Of a stretch of DNA of 64,000 nucleotides, positions 19,206 to 28,071 are shown in pieces. The DNA is from JAAYUJ01 sp963698165 (GTDB lineage Bacteria > Desulfobacterota > Syntrophobacteria > Syntrophobacterales > Syntrophobacteraceae). A program made the translations under genes and the position numbers. The stretch spans positions 372,001 through 436,000 of the forward strand of contig CAVOPT010000009.1 of NCBI GenBank assembly GCA_963698165.1, read 5' to 3'. Numbering within the stretch: the first letter of the stretch is position 1; each line of letters begins with the position of its first letter. The notes under the pieces are model-generated. The model worked only from the letters and a program-made list of their open reading frames with translations, made no database searches and had not been told where the DNA came from.

Positions 19206-20375
19206 CTATGGCCTTGCTGTAGTTTGGTCAACGTTTTGGTCAACACATCGTAGGAAATAGGTCATTCGATCCACGGCATTATTCAGGTCGTCCTGGTCAA
19301 CAGTGTTGTAGCGATCGAACATCTGCCTGGTGGAGTGGCCAGTGATTTTCATTATGACGCTCTCAGCCACACCCGCCTTCCTCATGTTCGTGTTGAAGGT
19401 GTGCCGCAAATCGTGGAACACGAAGCCCTCCTTGGTTGATCTGCCGTATGGAATGTTAGCATCCTTACATGCTTTCTTTAAGCGTTTTCTGATGTTCACC
19501 ACTGGCCTTTCGTTGTACTGGAACACATGCTCATGCTGGTCGTGGAGTGACCGAGGAATGGCCTTGAGGGTTCTGTAGAGTTCCTCGCAGATAGGGATCT
19601 CCCGCCGCTCCCGGTCCTTGGTGTCGGATGCCTCAAGCCTTATCGCCCTGGCCTTCAGATCCACCTTGTCCCATGTGAGGTTGAGGATCTCACCTTCCCT
19701 CATGCCTGTGTAGTACCCCGTGGTGATAATGTCCCGAGTGAACCGAGTGGGTGAATGGCTCAAGAGAGCCTGAAACTCTTCCGGTGAAAGGATACGGTCC
19801 CTGGCATTGCCGTTTGGCTTCAAGGTCTTCTTCACCTTCTTGAATACGTTGATGATGCCAACGTCCACGAGGTCGTTGTCGAATGCCTTGTTCAGCATTG
19901 CGCGAACTACCGCGATCTCCTGATCAATCGTTGCGTCTGCGTATCCATCCTCCCGCCGTTTCACCTGTAGGTTTTCAAGGTCCGCCGGTTTCAATGACAT
20001 CACAGTCCGGGTTCCAAACGATAATAGGAACTTCTTCATGTAGCTGCTGAGAGTCATGAAATAGGCAAGGTTTTGTACCGGCTTCAATCCGACATACCAC
20101 TCACCCAGTTCATTAAATGTGAGCTTCCGGTTGACTAAGAGTGCCGATGGGTTTTTCTCCCTCTGGTCGAGGACCTCCCGTTCCCGTGCCTTGGCATCTT
20201 CGATGGAGAAGCCAACACACTCAGCCTTCTGTTTACCGCCTGGAAGACGAAAGGAGACCCAGTACTTCACCCGTCTTGACCGTTTGGCTTTGTCGAGGTC
20301 GTTACCACAAGGACAGAGCTTGTTCCTCACACTTTGCTTTCTATGGCAAACCGGACATTCAGAAAGGATAGCCAT
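19206..20375 (-). CDS. int: Tyrosine recombinase (site-specific integrase) with N-terminal zinc finger
   Basis: Catalyses integration and excision of the island. From ATG 20375 (GGGAGGGA seven bases upstream; ORF extends to 20414 without a better site) the product is 389 aa. It has an N-terminal CPVCH...CPCG zinc finger, an SAM-like core-binding domain (about 85-185) and a catalytic domain with Arg in GMREGE (about 220), HDLRH (H321, R324), GHST (H347) and nucleophile Tyr in FDRYNTV (Y356). The last codons (VDQNVDQTT) encode two direct TTTGGTCAAC repeats that may double as integrase arm sites. It is preceded by a ribbon-helix-helix gene separated by one base and lies beside attL. Confidence 0.93.
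   Translation of the reverse strand: MAILSECPVCHRKQSVRNKLCPCGNDLDKAKRSRRVKYWVSFRLPGGKQKAECVGFSIEDAKAREREVLDQREKNPSALLVNRKLTFNELGEWYVGLKPVQNLAYFMTLSSYMKKFLLSFGTRTVMSLKPADLENLQVKRREDGYADATIDQEIAVVRAMLNKAFDNDLVDVGIINVFKKVKKTLKPNGNARDRILSPEEFQALLSHSPTRFTRDIITTGYYTGMREGEILNLTWDKVDLKARAIRLEASDTKDRERREIPICEELYRTLKAIPRSLHDQHEHVFQYNERPVVNIRKRLKKACKDANIPYGRSTKEGFVFHDLRHTFNTNMRKAGVAESVIMKITGHSTRQMFDRYNTVDQDDLNNAVDRMTYFLRCVDQNVDQTTARP
19223..19244 (+). repeat. Direct TTTGGTCAAC repeats, candidate integrase arm sites (left)
   Basis: TTTGGTCAAC at 19223-19232 and 19235-19244, twelve bases apart, 36 bp inside attL. The same motif occurs at 61952-61971 near attR in the same orientation (TGGTCAAC twice, eleven bases apart). 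Matching motifs at both ends suggest binding sites for the integrase or an excision factor. Confidence 0.45.
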
Positions 20376-20376
20376 C

Positions 20377-20535
20377 TCATTCCCTCCCGTGCTCTTTTTG
20401 GGCCTGTTCAACATAGATGCGAATGGCCTTGATGATGAGTTCCCTCAATGTGATTCCCTCCTGGACGGCACGAATCTTCGCTGCCTTCCTCAAGTCCTCT
20501 GGCATATCTTTCAGCGTGTATGCCCATCCTGCCAT
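20377..20535 (-). CDS. Ribbon-helix-helix DNA-binding protein, 52 aa
   Basis: Begins at ATG 20535 with AAAGGAG five bases upstream and ends one base before the integrase ATG (GAATGAGATG), so the two are translationally coupled. The sequence (AYTLKDMPEDLRKAAKIRAV, then EGITLRELIIKAIRIYVEQ) fits the beta-strand, helix, helix pattern of Arc/CopG repressors. Inferred role: autoregulation of the int operon through the tandem ATAGTGT repeats covering its own -10 box. An excisionase-like role is also possible. Confidence 0.75.
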   Translation of the reverse strand: MAGWAYTLKDMPEDLRKAAKIRAVQEGITLRELIIKAIRIYVEQAQKEHGRE

Positions 20536-20567
20536 GAGTTCTCCTTTCTGTTGTCGATTAAGTGTCT

Positions 20568-20604
20568 ATAGTGTTAGAATAGTGTGTACTATTTAAGGTG
20601 TCAA
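20568..20604 (-). promoter_or_regulatory. Promoter and tandem operator of the RHH-integrase operon
   Basis: On the minus strand TTGACA (20599-20604), a 17-bp spacer and TATTCT (20576-20581) form a near-consensus sigma70 promoter. Two direct ATAGTGT repeats (20568-20574 and 20579-20585), eleven bases apart, overlap the -10 box. Tandem half-sites one helical turn apart suit a ribbon-helix-helix repressor. Confidence 0.65.
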
Positions 20605-21907
20605 GTGCAAAATGAAATGGATGCTTGAGGCGCGTCGATGCCGTTAAGTGGGGGAGGATGGATAGGGTAGGTTCCCTTTTCCGTTCTTGGCGCTGAGGTC
20701 CCCGTCGAAAAGTTGGGTCCCATTCCGTTCTCTTTTAATATACGAGCCTGCGCTAGTTTTTATCACACACACCTGGGGGTGTGATTTTCCCCAGGAGTAT
20801 TCCCATAAGGGCCTATCCACTTCGCTCAAGCTGATGCGGTTTCTCAACCTGGACGAGCAGAAATTATATTCGGTCGGTAGCATTGACAGCCTAGAGGCCT
20901 CACAGGACTTCGCCGATTGGCTTTCGGCCAAAGCCGGATCCCGCCATACCGACTTTTTGGCGTAGCATGATGGAGTACGCCACGGTTGGGGAGCATGGCC
21001 AACCCCAAGGGTCGGTCATGGCAAAAGCAACTTGAGTGAAGTAGATAGCCCCATTCCCATAAAGAGCGGTCATCGTCATCAGCTATGGCCGCTTGGGTGT
21101 GGCAGGAAAGTCCAGAGGCGCATTTCCATTAAACGAGAACCCGCAGAATGCCGACACTGTGTTTGAAGGCGAGTGGAAGTGAGAGTCAACATAACCCAAA
21201 TCCTATTCCCCTCATCCAGACCCAGGACGCCCATCCTGGGTTTTCAGTTTTGATTGCCCTCGAGTTTCCATCGAGATTGATAAGATGCCCCCGCCCAGCA
21301 AGCCTGTCGGTTTGTTTTACACTCTTTATTTCTGAGAAGATTCCCTTCGGATCCTTGAAAAGATGTCCATCTCTCCTCACACCCACCCCCTGCCTGGGGG
21401 GGTTGAGAACCTAGAATCGACGATCGGGTAGAGGGATGAGGATTACATCGCCCCCCCACGCACCTCCCTTGCAAAATCCCGGATTCGCCTGCTCAACTTC
21501 CCCCAGTTGATTCATCCCGAACATTGCAGCCCGCGATTCATCGGATAAAGGTCAACCTCTGAGAGGGGTCCAGTCTACTGAGGGTAGAAAGGAAGATGAT
21601 TCCCTGGATTCTGTGGGGGAATCCGGGGATCGTTCACCGATCAAGCATTGAGAATAGCTGCGCCCAACGTTGTCTCCCTGGAGTAGAACAAGACTATTGC
21701 CATAGAGATTGGGAGAATTCGAGACGTGTTGTTTTGCCCACTCTGTTCCCTGAGTCAGAAGGACTTCAGGAGAAGCTGCTCGTGTTTCTCTGATCCTGTG
21801 TGGTGAATAGCACGGACGTTGCATTTAAAACTGGCGAATGCCGGTAAAGTCGTCCACATATTCTCACCAACACCGATTGCCTGAACATCGTAGACCGATA
21901 ATGAAAA
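20605..21907. other. Long intergenic stretch with hairpins and diverged repeats
   Basis: No convincing gene. The frame at about 20820-20965 (plus) has a protein-like tail (SIDSLEASQDFADWLSAKAG) and may be a decayed remnant. Structural features: CCTGGGG-TGTGATTTT-CCCCAGG near 20772-20794; TTGGGG/CCCCAA near 20986-21008; and CCAGGACG...CCTGGG at 21221-21240. Portions align with 32520-32650 and 33390-33690, showing that this stretch belongs to a dispersed repeat family within the island. Confidence 0.5.
21150..21600. repeat. Dispersed island repeat, copy 1
   Basis: Contains a TTTGAAGGCGAGTGGAAG segment, a CCCAGGACG hairpin followed by TTTTC, and the block GATTCATCGGATAAAGGTCA with GAGAGGGGTCCAGTCTACTG (21535-21583). 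The last block is repeated with few changes at 33617-33665. Other parts match 33390-33690 and 37455-37640. Confidence 0.55.
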
Positions 21908-22026
21908 TAGGCTTCCTCAAGAATCCTCTGTGAGACCTTCAGGGGTCGTGGGGAAGGTCGCCATGCAGACAGTAGCGGCATCGCCCGGGCTATTCCATGA
22001 AGTGCACTGTTCAAGAGAGGAGGGCA

Positions 22027-23643
22027 AAGATGAAAAGACTAACACTCATTCTTTTGGCTTTGATGGTGCTTCCGGCCTTGTGTCCGCCAGCACAGGCAAA
22101 GATCTTGTTTGTCAAACAAGAAGTGAGTGGGACTTGCACAGACGATTGGTCAAACGCCTGCACACTTCAGGCTGCTCTTGGACTTGCTGCCAGTGGGGAT
22201 GAGATCTGGGTGGCTCAAGGCACCTATAAACCCACTGACTGTGCGGACGATGCTGATGCTCGCAGGGCAACGTTCCAGCTAAAGAGCGAGGTCGGCATCT
22301 ACGGAGGGTTTTTAGGAGTCGAATCCACACGGGATCAAAGAAACTGGACAACCCACGAAACCATCCTCAGTGGTGACATTGGAATTTCCGGGGATAACCT
22401 AGATAACTCCTACCATGTGGTGACCGGAAGCAGTACGGACGCCAGTACCATTCTCGATGGATTGACCATAACGGCAGGCAATGCAGACGCTGCAGACGCT
22501 CCAGAGCCTCGTGGAGGAGGGATACTCAGCCGTTCTGGCAGCCTGACCCTGAGCAACTGCACCTTCAGGCAAAACCTGGCCTTTGGTGGAGGAGGGATAT
22601 ACAGCTCTTCTAGCAGCCTGACCTTGACCAACTGCACCTTCAGCGGAAACGCGGGCATTACTGGAGGAGGGATATACAGCTCTTCTAGCAGCCTGACCTT
22701 GACCAACTGCACCTTCAGCGGAAACGCGGTCACCGATCTTGGAGGAGGGATACGCAACTCTTCTGGCAGCCTGACCTTGACCAACTGCACCTTCAGCGGA
22801 AACGCGGGCCTTGAGTATGGAGGAGGGATATACAGCTCTTCTGGCAGCCTGACCTTGACCAACTGCACCTTCAGCGGTAACCGGGGCCTTCGCGGTGGAG
22901 GAGGGATAAGCTTTTCTGGCAGCCTGACCCTTACCAACTGTATCCTATACCAAAACACTGCCTACAATGGAGCGCAACTTTTTTCGACGTCGCCGGATTT
23001 CACTCGTATCAGCCACAGCCTCATTCAGGAATCGGGTGGCAGTGGGGAAAGTTGGGATTCCTCACTTGGTAGCGATGAAGGTTACAACATTGATGCAGAT
23101 CCACTTTTTGTTCGAAATCCCAATCCCGTGGACGGTGACTGTGGGGATCTGCATCTTCAGGCAGGCTCACCCGCCATTGACGTTGGGGATACCTTCTCTG
23201 TTGTGGATCTCGATACCGACCTGGATGGCAATCCACGCATCGTGAATGGCTTCGTTGACATGGGAGCCTATGAATACTCGTCTATTTCACAAGTTGCCAT
23301 CGACATCAAGCCACAGGGTAACAATAACGTCATCAACTGGCGAAAAGACCACGGAATGGTTGCCGTGGGGATTGTCTCAACGCCTGATTTTGATGCTCCC
23401 GCTATGGTGGATCAGAACACCCTGACTTTCGGCCGAACTGGTGATGAAGCGAGTTTCGCCTTCTGCAATAAGCGTCCGAAAAACATCAATGGTGGAAAGC
23501 AAAAAGATGATCTTCTTTGCCACTTCTACAAAGCAAACACAGATTTCCAATGTGGCGACACGCAAGGCATCTTAAAGGGCCAGACAAAGGATGGGATGCC
23601 CATAGAGGGGCGTGATTTGGTGAGGGTTGTTCCGTGTAGGTAG
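22027..23643 (+). CDS. Secreted right-handed beta-helix protein, long form
   Basis: From ATG 22027 (GAGAGGAGGGC upstream) a 538-aa exported protein with signal peptide (LILLALMVLPALCPPAQA). The middle has about six repeats of 25-26 residues (SGSLTLTNCTFSGNAG then GGGIYSS), each a rung of a parallel beta-helix. A choice-of-anchor Q-type motif follows (AGSPAIDVGD...DMGAYEY). The C-terminus (IDIKPQGNNNVINW...VGIVSTPDFDAPAMVDQ) matches a domain often found at the end of surface proteins in sulfate-reducing and related bacteria. It is probably a surface adhesin or carbohydrate-binding protein; no catalytic motif seen. A near-identical copy with three fewer repeats lies at 50050-51438. A terminator follows. 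Confidence 0.82.
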   Translation, partial: KMKRLTLILLALMVLPALCPPAQAKILFVKQEVSGTCTDDWSNACTLQAALGLAASGDEIWVAQGTYKPTDCADDADARRATFQLKSEVGIYGGFLGVESTRDQRNWTTHETILSGDIGISGDNLDNSYHVVTGSSTDASTILDGLTITAGNADAADAPEPRGGGILSRSGSLTLSNCTFRQNLAFGGGGIYSSSSSLTLTNCTFSGNAGITGGGIYSSSSSLTLTNCTFSGNAVTDLGGGIRNSSGSLTLTNCTFSGNAGLEYGGGIYSSSGSLTLTNCTFSGNRGLRGGGGISFSGSLTLTNCILYQNTAYNGAQLFSTSPDFTRISHSLIQESGGSGESWDSSLGSDEGYNIDADPLFVRNPNPVDGDCGDLHLQAGSPAIDVGDTFSVVDLDTDLDGNPRIVNGFVDMGAYEYSSISQVAIDIKPQGNNNVINWRKDHGMVAVGIVSTPDFDAPAMVDQNTLTFGRTGDEASFAFCNKRPKNINGGKQKDDLLCHFYKANTDFQCGDTQGILKGQTKDGMPIEGRDLVRVVPCR

Positions 23644-24026
23644 GCGTTCTTATTAGTTGAGATGCGAAAGCAGGGCCATCAATGGCTCTGCCTTTTCATC
23701 TTTCCCTGCAATCTGTCATCGCCCTTTCTGTTGACACTCGCAAGATGGTCGAATAGGCTGTCAACAACGCATGATTCTTCGCTGCTTCTCCGTCCTCCAT
23801 TCTGAGGAGGGACACATGTATTCCAATCCGCTAAGGTTTCCGAACTGAACCCTCCATGGGACTTGCGTGGTCTCGAGGGTTTTCTGTTCTGTCACGCCAA
23901 AACAAGATTATGACCCCCTCAAGAAATGGGGACATAAAGCACGGATCTTCAAAAGACAGGTCGGTTGCCAGTTGGAAATCCTGTCTTTTGTTCCAGTCCC
24001 GGTATCATTGAACAACGGAGGCAGAA
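23644..24026. other. Intergenic region with terminator and 8-bp inverted repeat
   Basis: Holds the terminator at 23670-23696, an inverted TGTTGACA (23729-23736) and TGTCAACA (23759-23766), and a weaker AACCCTC/GAGGGTT hairpin (23848-23881). In the second copy ISAs1 inserted at the first of these. No gene. Confidence 0.5.
23670..23696 (+). terminator. Intrinsic terminator after the beta-helix gene
   Basis: GCAGGGCCAT-CA-ATGGCTCTGC (10-bp stem with one G-U pair) followed by CTTTTC. The same hairpin is present in the second copy at 51465-51491. Confidence 0.6.
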
Positions 24027-24653
24027 ATGAAATCACTGATCATGAAGGCTTTTTTGGGTATGTTTGTAATTCTTCTTCTGGAAGTCCCCGTTTGTTTGGC
24101 TGCTGGCCCCGCTTCTGAAGTCTTCTTGCTGGAAGGGTTAGAAATCGCCAAGGGGATTGACATTGGCTCCATCAGAATCGGGACCTCCTTTGCCGGAAAA
24201 GTCCTGGACGGATATGGTGAAGAAGAACAGGGATTTTGGTCTGTAAGCCTAAATCACAGGGGAGCAACCAATATAGAGGTATGTGGTGGGACCAACGATA
24301 TAGTTTCACTACGGCTGGTTGTGTGCTTCACCAAAGGACTGCATCAGGGCAAGCAGCTTATTTTGGGAATGATAGACCTATGGCGTAACGAAGATGTTTC
24401 CTGGGGTTTTAATTATTCTGGTGATTCATGCAAGCTTGGGGGTCTTGAGTGCGATGCGTGTTCACCAACTGCTGCTCGGACCGCCTGTCAAAATGGTGGT
24501 TCGTCGAACTTGGCAGTGATCGGTGACATCAGCCTGGTGCAGGCCAAGGGGTCAACTTTGAAGGTTGCCGGTGCAACTCTTACCGATGGTCAGCTTTGTC
24601 ACTACTTCCCCATCATACCAAGGGTCTTCGGAAAACTCGTGCTGGAGTTCTAA
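24027..24653 (+). CDS. Secreted protein of unknown function, copy 1
   Basis: A 208-aa product with signal peptide (MKAFLGMFVILLLEVPVCLA) and AACGGAGGC ahead of ATG 24027. The mature part is mixed alpha/beta with seven or so cysteines, several clustered (CKLGGLECDACSPTAARTAC), suggesting disulfides. I recognise no family. An identical copy lies at 53069-53695. It follows the beta-helix gene on the same strand but behind a terminator, so it is probably transcribed separately. Confidence 0.6.
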   Translation: MKSLIMKAFLGMFVILLLEVPVCLAAGPASEVFLLEGLEIAKGIDIGSIRIGTSFAGKVLDGYGEEEQGFWSVSLNHRGATNIEVCGGTNDIVSLRLVVCFTKGLHQGKQLILGMIDLWRNEDVSWGFNYSGDSCKLGGLECDACSPTAARTACQNGGSSNLAVIGDISLVQAKGSTLKVAGATLTDGQLCHYFPIIPRVFGKLVLEF

Positions 24654-24753
24654 TGCCGAGGGTGTGCCGCACCCGGATCCTTGGACACGGGTTGGGTTGA
24701 GAATTTCATGATCTGTCCCGCCTTTGGGCCGCCCCCGACGAGTCACGTGCAGA

Positions 24754-26345
24754 GTATCCGTTCACCAGGGGGATGCTGATTAGTTGATCAGCGAAGGCCT
24801 TGGCGTTGCGTTGAAGGCAGCTGTCATGAGCTCAGAGAGAAAGTGGAAGGGATTCTTTCCCCGAAGTTGGCAAGTACGAGTTACAGTGAGGATCCTTTCG
24901 GTGAAACGCTCTCCCCCTTCGGACTGATTTCCGAAACAGAGTTTTCTCCATTGAACGGCAGGGCGGAGCCCCAATTCAGCAGGATTGTTGGTGGGCTCTA
25001 CACCGTCGTGGGTGAGGAAAGTAAACAGATGGGGCCAGTTTCTGAGCATTCGCCTGGCTCGAGTGCGCACGGCAGGATCAGGGCTGTCCTGGTATTTGAG
25101 GCAATAGCGTTTCATTCGAGCCCTCATGAGGACCGTGGCATCCTGGAGTTGCCGACGAGTGATGCAGTCCTCGCGGAAAGCGTGCCAGCAGGCAAACAGA
25201 TGCCCGACCTCCTTGAGCATGTTCTTGGCAAACACGTAGGAATCCGGACTGCCTCTGCTGTCCTTGAGGGCCTTGAGTTTGCGAATCAAATGTGACCAGC
25301 AGAGCTGCCTCAGCCCATTTTTGTGGTAGCAACTGTAAGCGGAATGGTCATCGGAGGAGATGACACCTTTGAAGGTTTCGCCCAGAACGGACCTGAGCAC
25401 TTTGGCTCCACGGCTTGCGGCAATGGCAAAATAAACCACCAGAGGAGAGACGAAGACCCAAAGGTAGCGGCGCTCCCCTTTACACTTCCACCCGGTTTCG
25501 TCAATGTTGAGGTTGGGGGAATCGGCAAGGGTCTGTCTTATCTCCTGCGTTACTGGCTCCAGTTCCGGGCTCAGCCGATCGATGCAGTTGCATACGGTAC
25601 CAACACACAGATCCAAACCAAAGAGGGTGTTCATGATCTCCACGATCCCCCTTCGGCCGATCTTGTGTACCGAACTGAGGTAGCCTGTGGCTCCATGAAC
25701 TCGGGGCCCAAACTGACTTTGCGCCACCTCGCAGGGAACTTCGGCCCGGGTTTTGTGCCCGCAAGTGCACTTGAGCTCGTGGCAGCGATGTTCCGTCATG
25801 ATCGGCTTGATCTCTGGCAGTTCAAAAGTCTGGTGTCTCAAAGGAGAAGAGGTTTCTTCGCACTGTTCCGGGCTCAGGGCAGCGGCGCACTTCTCACAAA
25901 CCGCGGGAAAGTGATCGTGCACATGGTCCATCTCCTCAACCGCAAGCAGCTCTCTCTTGTGACCCTTGTGTCCCTTCTGACCACCTCGAGAGCGAGTCGA
26001 TTTCCGCTTCTTGGACCTGGCAACTCCTGGTCCATCGGATGATGGCGGTTTGGATGAGTTGGTGGAATTGGTGGATAGGGAAGCGATCTTTTTTTCCAAA
26101 ATGCTGACTTGCTCAGTGAGGAACTCTATCCGGGCATGCATTTCCAGGAGGATTTTGACAACGGCCTCCTTGCCAGCTTCGTAGATGAGCTCGGCTTCCC
26201 GAATGTCCATCAGTCCTCGCAGCGTGGGGGTCTGAACGAAAGGGCTCGCTTCTCACAGTGTTGGACCTTCCTATTATCAGATAATGTTCAGGGTGTCCCG
26301 AACGAAATGCGTGCCTGGCAAAAAAATTACCCCCTGAACGGTTAC
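24754..26345 (-). mobile_element. IS66-family insertion sequence (single-gene type)
   Basis: Exact ends: left GTATCCGTTCACC, right (inverted) GTAACCGTTCAGG. It is flanked by the 8-bp target duplication CGTGCAGA (24746-24753 and 26346-26353). The uninterrupted target is visible in the second block copy near 53790. It carries only the transposase, without TnpA/TnpB-like genes. Confidence 0.93.
24780..26210 (-). CDS. tnpC: IS66-family transposase
   Basis: A 476-aa DDE transposase. It has an N-terminal coiled coil (MHARIEFLTEQVSILEKKIA), a Ser/Lys/Arg-rich linker, a zinc-binding part (CEKCAAAL, CTCGHK), the IS66 catalytic core (NIDETGWKCKGERRYLWVFV; SSDDHSAY) and the C-terminal HDGVEPTNNPAELGLRP motif with the catalytic Glu region. 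It appears full length and intact. It would move this IS by cut-and-paste with 8-bp target duplication, as seen at its ends. Confidence 0.93.
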   Translation of the reverse strand: MDIREAELIYEAGKEAVVKILLEMHARIEFLTEQVSILEKKIASLSTNSTNSSKPPSSDGPGVARSKKRKSTRSRGGQKGHKGHKRELLAVEEMDHVHDHFPAVCEKCAAALSPEQCEETSSPLRHQTFELPEIKPIMTEHRCHELKCTCGHKTRAEVPCEVAQSQFGPRVHGATGYLSSVHKIGRRGIVEIMNTLFGLDLCVGTVCNCIDRLSPELEPVTQEIRQTLADSPNLNIDETGWKCKGERRYLWVFVSPLVVYFAIAASRGAKVLRSVLGETFKGVISSDDHSAYSCYHKNGLRQLCWSHLIRKLKALKDSRGSPDSYVFAKNMLKEVGHLFACWHAFREDCITRRQLQDATVLMRARMKRYCLKYQDSPDPAVRTRARRMLRNWPHLFTFLTHDGVEPTNNPAELGLRPAVQWRKLCFGNQSEGGERFTERILTVTRTCQLRGKNPFHFLSELMTAAFNATPRPSLIN

Positions 26346-26502
26346 CGTGCAGACCTGTCCTGGGCGGCCCTGCGTGGTTCGTTGATCAACCAGAGCAAGT
26401 CAATGACCCATGTGCTTCGAGCAATTTACAGAACTTGACACGCGCCACCGCGCTTCACGGTGAAAAGCACCGTTAGCGCGTTAGGACAAGGAGGGGGGAG
26501 GG

Positions 26503-26859
26503 ATGAAGGATTCCAATCGAATATCCACCATAGCCGCCATGGTGATCCTGACGGTAACTCTATCCCTGTGGCAGCCGACGACCCCATCCGTCGCCCAGGA
26601 CTCGAGAGTCACTCAACCCAACACCGCAATTCTCGCTCAGGCAACTAAGCCTCCTGAGGCTCTGACGGCCACCCCGGCCACTGAGGGCCTCCCCTGTTGG
26701 TTGAGCAACATCAATAGTAGCTTTGGTACAAATATCCTTTGTGGTAGACTTCTTCATGTAAACCTCCCACCCAATGGGTTAAGTATGTGGAAGCCGTGCT
26801 GGCCGCACTTTCTTCCACAATACCAAAAAGTTAGCCCAATGGGTGGGATTTCTTTTTGA
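26503..26859 (+). CDS. Small secreted protein, copy 1, probably truncated by a palindrome
   Basis: A strong AAGGAGGGGGGAGG site precedes ATG 26503. The 118-aa product has a signal peptide (IAAMVILTVTLSLWQPTTPS, cleavage near SVAQ), then a Thr/Pro/Ala-rich segment and a Cys-containing part. The last 32 or so codons lie inside an 83-bp imperfect palindrome (26764-26846), so the natural C-terminus may have been replaced. Identical copy at 53945-54301. Family unknown. Confidence 0.5.
   Translation: MKDSNRISTIAAMVILTVTLSLWQPTTPSVAQDSRVTQPNTAILAQATKPPEALTATPATEGLPCWLSNINSSFGTNILCGRLLHVNLPPNGLSMWKPCWPHFLPQYQKVSPMGGISF
26764..26846. repeat. 83-bp imperfect palindrome, copy 1
   Basis: Outer arms TCCCACCCAATGGGTTAA (26764-26781) and TTAGCCCAATGGGTGGGA (26829-26846) pair. 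Inner arms GTATGTGGAAG and CTTCCACAATAC pair in part, with a further GTGC/GCAC. T-rich sequence (TTTCTTTTTG) follows on the plus strand, so it could be a strong terminator or a MITE-like insertion. Second copy at 54206-54288. Confidence 0.55.
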
Positions 26860-27225
26860 CCATGAATCGCTCAGATTAGGAGACAGACACCCTGGTGCTC
26901 GAGTTCTCCGGTTCGATGGAATTTTGACATCCGAATTTTGCATAGTCCAAGGAAGGAATATGCCATGCTCTGCGTTCGCTTGAAAAACGGAGGAATAGTC
27001 TCCTTTCATCGACCGCTGAAATCTGAGGGGCCGTGCAACCCTTGACCATTCCTTCAGCCCTGAAGCGGCAGAGTCAGTCCAGTCATTCAGAAAGAAGGAA
27101 AGCTCCACCAATTCATTAAGGATGTTGAAAAAGAGTGCGGGTTCGACGTAGTATTTTTTGAGTGGTGTTTCTTGAGGCTTATCTGCGGCCGCTCCGAAAA
27201 ACCGCGACCTTAGAGTAGAATTAAG

Positions 27226-27369
27226 ATGAAAGCGATCTTCCTCATTTTGACTCTGCTGGTCTTGAATTCGGCATGTGCCGCGACCGAGGGCAATAGACTT
27301 GATCCCAAAGTTACCTACGGCGGATCCTATCAGGTCAAAGGCACCGTAAGCCACGGGGTTGGGAAGTGA
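27226..27369 (+). CDS. Tiny predicted lipoprotein, copy 1
   Basis: A 47-codon ORF whose product starts with a lipoprotein signal (FLILTLLVLNSAC; lipobox LNSAC, lipidated Cys at 17). About 30 polar residues follow. The ribosome site is weak. A 206-codon minus-strand frame (27399-26779) covers it; I prefer this one because of the lipobox. Identical copy at 54668-54811. Confidence 0.45.
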   Translation: MKAIFLILTLLVLNSACAATEGNRLDPKVTYGGSYQVKGTVSHGVGK

Positions 27370-27441
27370 GCCGCTAGGCTGAGGACATCCACGCTTCAAC
27401 CTTTAAACTTCGGTTATCATGTCTATAGGAGGGGAGAAAAA

Positions 27442-27549
27442 ATGATCCTGTTTGTGATCGGAATCCTGATAGGATTGGTTGTAGCTTGGAACTTCCTTCC
27501 ACAGCCACCCTGGCTCAAGGACATGGTCACCAAGTTGCTTAAGAAGTAA
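27442..27549 (+). CDS. 35-aa single-pass membrane peptide, copy 1
   Basis: TAGGAGGGGAG lies just upstream of ATG 27442. The peptide has one hydrophobic helix (ILFVIGILIGLVVAWNF), then PQPPW and a Lys-rich end (LLKK). It is too short for family recognition; it could be a small membrane regulator or a type I toxin-like peptide. Identical copy at 54884-54991. It sits 72 bp after the tiny lipoprotein gene. Confidence 0.5.
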   Translation: MILFVIGILIGLVVAWNFLPQPPWLKDMVTKLLKK

Positions 27550-27624
27550 ACTTCATACTGTCTCAAGCATCATATCAAATGAATTTCGCAGACGGCACCG
27601 GTCGTGTTTCACATTTTTGAGGAA

Positions 27625-27900
27625 TCAGCCTGGCACGTTTTCCTTCAAACCACAAACCATCGCCTTTCTCACCGCCTCAACGCATCGCGGGTTTGTCACC
27701 GTCAAAAAGCTCTCGTTGCCGGATTTCACGAACTGGTAAGCCGCCATGGTTGCCTCGAATGAGGGCGGTTCTGTTGTTCCATCCCGTGAGGTTTGGTTCT
27801 CAAGTCTTTCCACTCGTTTTTGCAACTTCACTCTCTGATTCTCCTCTGATAGATCAGGTCTGAAATCGATCTTTCCCGCAACCCTTCGCCCACACGTCAC
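27625..27900 (-). CDS. Conserved small hypothetical of the island backbone, copy 1
   Basis: A 91-aa product (GTG start) with a coiled-coil-like segment (KLQKRVERLENQTS) and a C-terminal part rich in Val, Cys and Lys. No family recognised. It differs from the copy at 55067-55342 by one residue (ENQRVK here, ENQGVK there). In the right-end copy it follows DUF5681 on the same strand and may be the last backbone gene. Confidence 0.4.
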   Translation of the reverse strand: MTCGRRVAGKIDFRPDLSEENQRVKLQKRVERLENQTSRDGTTEPPSFEATMAAYQFVKSGNESFLTVTNPRCVEAVRKAMVCGLKENVPG

Positions 27901-28071
27901 ATATCACCCAGTGGAGGGGTTGACCTTTTGCTGATGATGAAATGCCCACCTATGCCGCTGTAGTTTTTTAAATTAGATGGACTGGATTTTGCTGATTAAA
28001 TGGAACGGATGGGGGTTTTGTCAGGTTATTTGGACTGAAGGGAAACTCATTGGCTTGGGTTTCTGAGAGAG

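Noticed and set aside
20687..20965. 92-codon plus-strand ORF in the left intergenic stretch
   Set aside because: Its start covers a repeat and hairpin shared with non-coding DNA at 32520-32650; only the tail looks protein-like. Treated as a possible remnant, not a gene.
22540..22945. Possible CRISPR-like array
   Set aside because: The repeats are in-frame beta-helix rungs of about 76 bp without unique spacers and no cas genes are present.
26779..27399. 206-codon minus-strand ORF, also at 54221-54841
   Set aside because: Overlaps the lipoprotein frame with a clear lipobox and part of the palindrome; no family or strong ribosome site. Identity of the two copies reflects duplication, not selection. 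Parts look protein-like, so not excluded outright.
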